A DNA stretch of 5,328 nt. Source: Candidatus Latescibacterota bacterium. Its GTDB lineage: Bacteria > Latescibacterota > Latescibacteria > Latescibacterales > Latescibacteraceae. Of this stretch, positions 4,516 through 5,328 are shown in pieces. The position numbers and the translations under genes were made by a program. The notes beneath the pieces are model-generated. The model saw nothing but the letters and a program-made list of their open reading frames with translations, made no database searches and was not told the origin of the DNA. The DNA lies in contig JABHYP010000379.1 in assembly GCA_018656855.1 (NCBI GenBank), forward strand, positions 1 to 5,328, written 5' to 3'. Each line of letters begins with the position of its first letter. Positions within the stretch are counted from its first letter, which is position 1.

Positions 4516-5328
4516 TCATTTCCGCATTGTTGTGAACACCTTCGGCCCATTTATACTGTAAAAACTATGCTCGGCGCTGTTCACTGTCACGCGGCCTACA
4601 ATCCGCTGAATTCCGTTATCGTCCTTGTATCCCCAGCCCACTTGATGGATGTAGTAGAGCTTGCCATTACGGGCTTTGCCGAGGAAGAGTACAACATGTC
4701 CGGAGTTGCCAGCTATAGTGATGACTGGTTCCAGCTTTGAGGCTTCTGCCATCTTCTCCTCGGTGCTCAAAACCGGATTCATTCTGAACTGATTTTCGGA
4801 AGCACTGAGGATGAATGCCGGATTCTTTCCTACCTTTATACCGAAACATCTGAGAAGCACTCTCATCGTGCCGGCACAATCTCGTTTATTGTCCTGGCCA
4901 TGCCAGCCGTAGGGAGTATTGAGGAGCTTGAATATCTGGTTGAGTACGTTTCGTTTTGTATATGACAGGTACCCGATGTTAACATTGGCGTCAGGTTTTA
5001 CATACCCTGTATCCACTCCCAAGGAACCGTCTGATTCGCGGCAGGGCATCTTCACTTTGTAGCCATTATTGTCGTGAGAGATGAGGGGCATGGTTGCAGA
5101 AAAGTAGATATACCGTGCAAAATTCTTAAATCCGAGGTCACCGTAGACCGGAACCCGATGTGCGGTGGCCATAAGAAAGTTCTTATCTTCCACAAGCCTG
5201 TGTATCGTGTTACGGTTAGCGATTGCAATATCCCCTGCGACTATCCAGCCCCGTGCCAGAGGGCATTCCACGAATAGATAATCACCATCCAAAGACTCGT
5301 GGAGAACTGCGACGGGATTTCCTATGCA
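4516..5328 (-). CDS. NlpC/P60 family cysteine peptidase with N-terminal SH3-type domains (5' end outside window)
   Basis: The frame is open to the window edge, so the N-terminus and any signal peptide are missing; 270 codons are visible. The TTG at 5292 is internal. Positions below count from that TTG. The first part resembles the two bacterial SH3-like domains of the SH3-SH3-NlpC architecture: GWIVAGDIAI (16-25) and a second around VPVYGDLGFKN with YIYFSATMPL (61-70). The catalytic domain starts near 115: the usual YGWGG is YGWHGQ, the nucleophile is Cys139 in RDCAGTMRVLL, the base is His199 in SGHVVLFLG, and His216 in YYIHQVGWGY is the probable third residue. Such enzymes cut gamma-D-glutamyl to diamino-acid bonds in peptidoglycan peptides, in the periplasm or on imported muropeptides. 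The common DCS is DCA here and the triad looks intact. It is the first visible gene of the minus-strand pair. The family is clear; exact substrate and location are not. Confidence 0.85.
   Translation of the reverse strand, partial: CIGNPVAVLHESLDGDYLFVECPLARGWIVAGDIAIANRNTIHRLVEDKNFLMATAHRVPVYGDLGFKNFARYIYFSATMPLISHDNNGYKVKMPCRESDGSLGVDTGYVKPDANVNIGYLSYTKRNVLNQIFKLLNTPYGWHGQDNKRDCAGTMRVLLRCFGIKVGKNPAFILSASENQFRMNPVLSTEEKMAEASKLEPVITIAGNSGHVVLFLGKARNGKLYYIHQVGWGYKDDNGIQRIVGRVTVNSAEHSFYSINGPKVFTTMRK

Noticed and set aside
4510..4740. 76-codon plus-strand ORF opposite the NlpC/P60 gene
   Set aside because: It is antisense to the conserved catalytic domain carrying Cys139 and His199, so it is a shadow.
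1..5328. tRNA, rRNA, CRISPR array, transposase or known riboswitch
   Set aside because: No cloverleaf, rRNA segment, regularly spaced repeats, transposase motif or familiar riboswitch core was seen on either strand.

Overview
The window looks like a piece of chromosome from a Gram-negative, probably anaerobic bacterium. A metV-metF pair is typical of organisms that run the methyl (folate) branch of the Wood-Ljungdahl pathway, such as acetogens, sulfate reducers and several uncultivated phyla. A lipobox protein and a twin-arginine signal on a neighbouring gene point to a cell envelope with exported proteins. GC content is moderate in the larger genes and drops in the spacers. I cannot place the organism more precisely from sequence alone.

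Layout: (1) Bases 1-1525, plus strand: the 3' part of metV, cut by the window edge, overlapping metF by ATGA. Together they encode a two-subunit methylenetetrahydrofolate reductase. (2) Bases 1526-2221: a roughly 700-base AT-rich spacer with no convincing gene. It holds an orphan Shine-Dalgarno sequence just after metF, a very small hydrophobic ORF on the minus strand with a strong ribosome binding site, and three perfect inverted repeats. (3) Bases 2222-2605, plus strand: a small lipoprotein made of a single beta-rich domain of a kind I know mainly as the N-terminal part of secreted alpha/beta or serine hydrolases. (4) Bases 2595-2946, plus strand: two very short ORFs with signal-peptide-like N-termini, either tiny exported peptides or remnants of lost genes. 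(5) Bases 5328-2980, minus strand: an NlpC/P60 peptidase with SH3-type domains (5' end outside the window), then a Tat-exported protein built from two diverged copies of a SIS-like (sugar isomerase fold) domain.

The plus-strand and minus-strand genes converge near 2946-2980. MetV and MetF work together in C1 metabolism and have no visible link to the other genes. The minus-strand pair may share a role in the cell envelope: the NlpC/P60 enzyme should cut peptidoglycan peptides, and an exported SIS-like protein could bind or modify an amino sugar or related sugar. That link is inference from adjacency only. No tRNA, rRNA, CRISPR array or recognisable insertion sequence was seen. The most distinctive item is the exported tandem SIS-like protein; the most puzzling stretch is the structured, remnant-rich spacer between metF and the lipoprotein gene.
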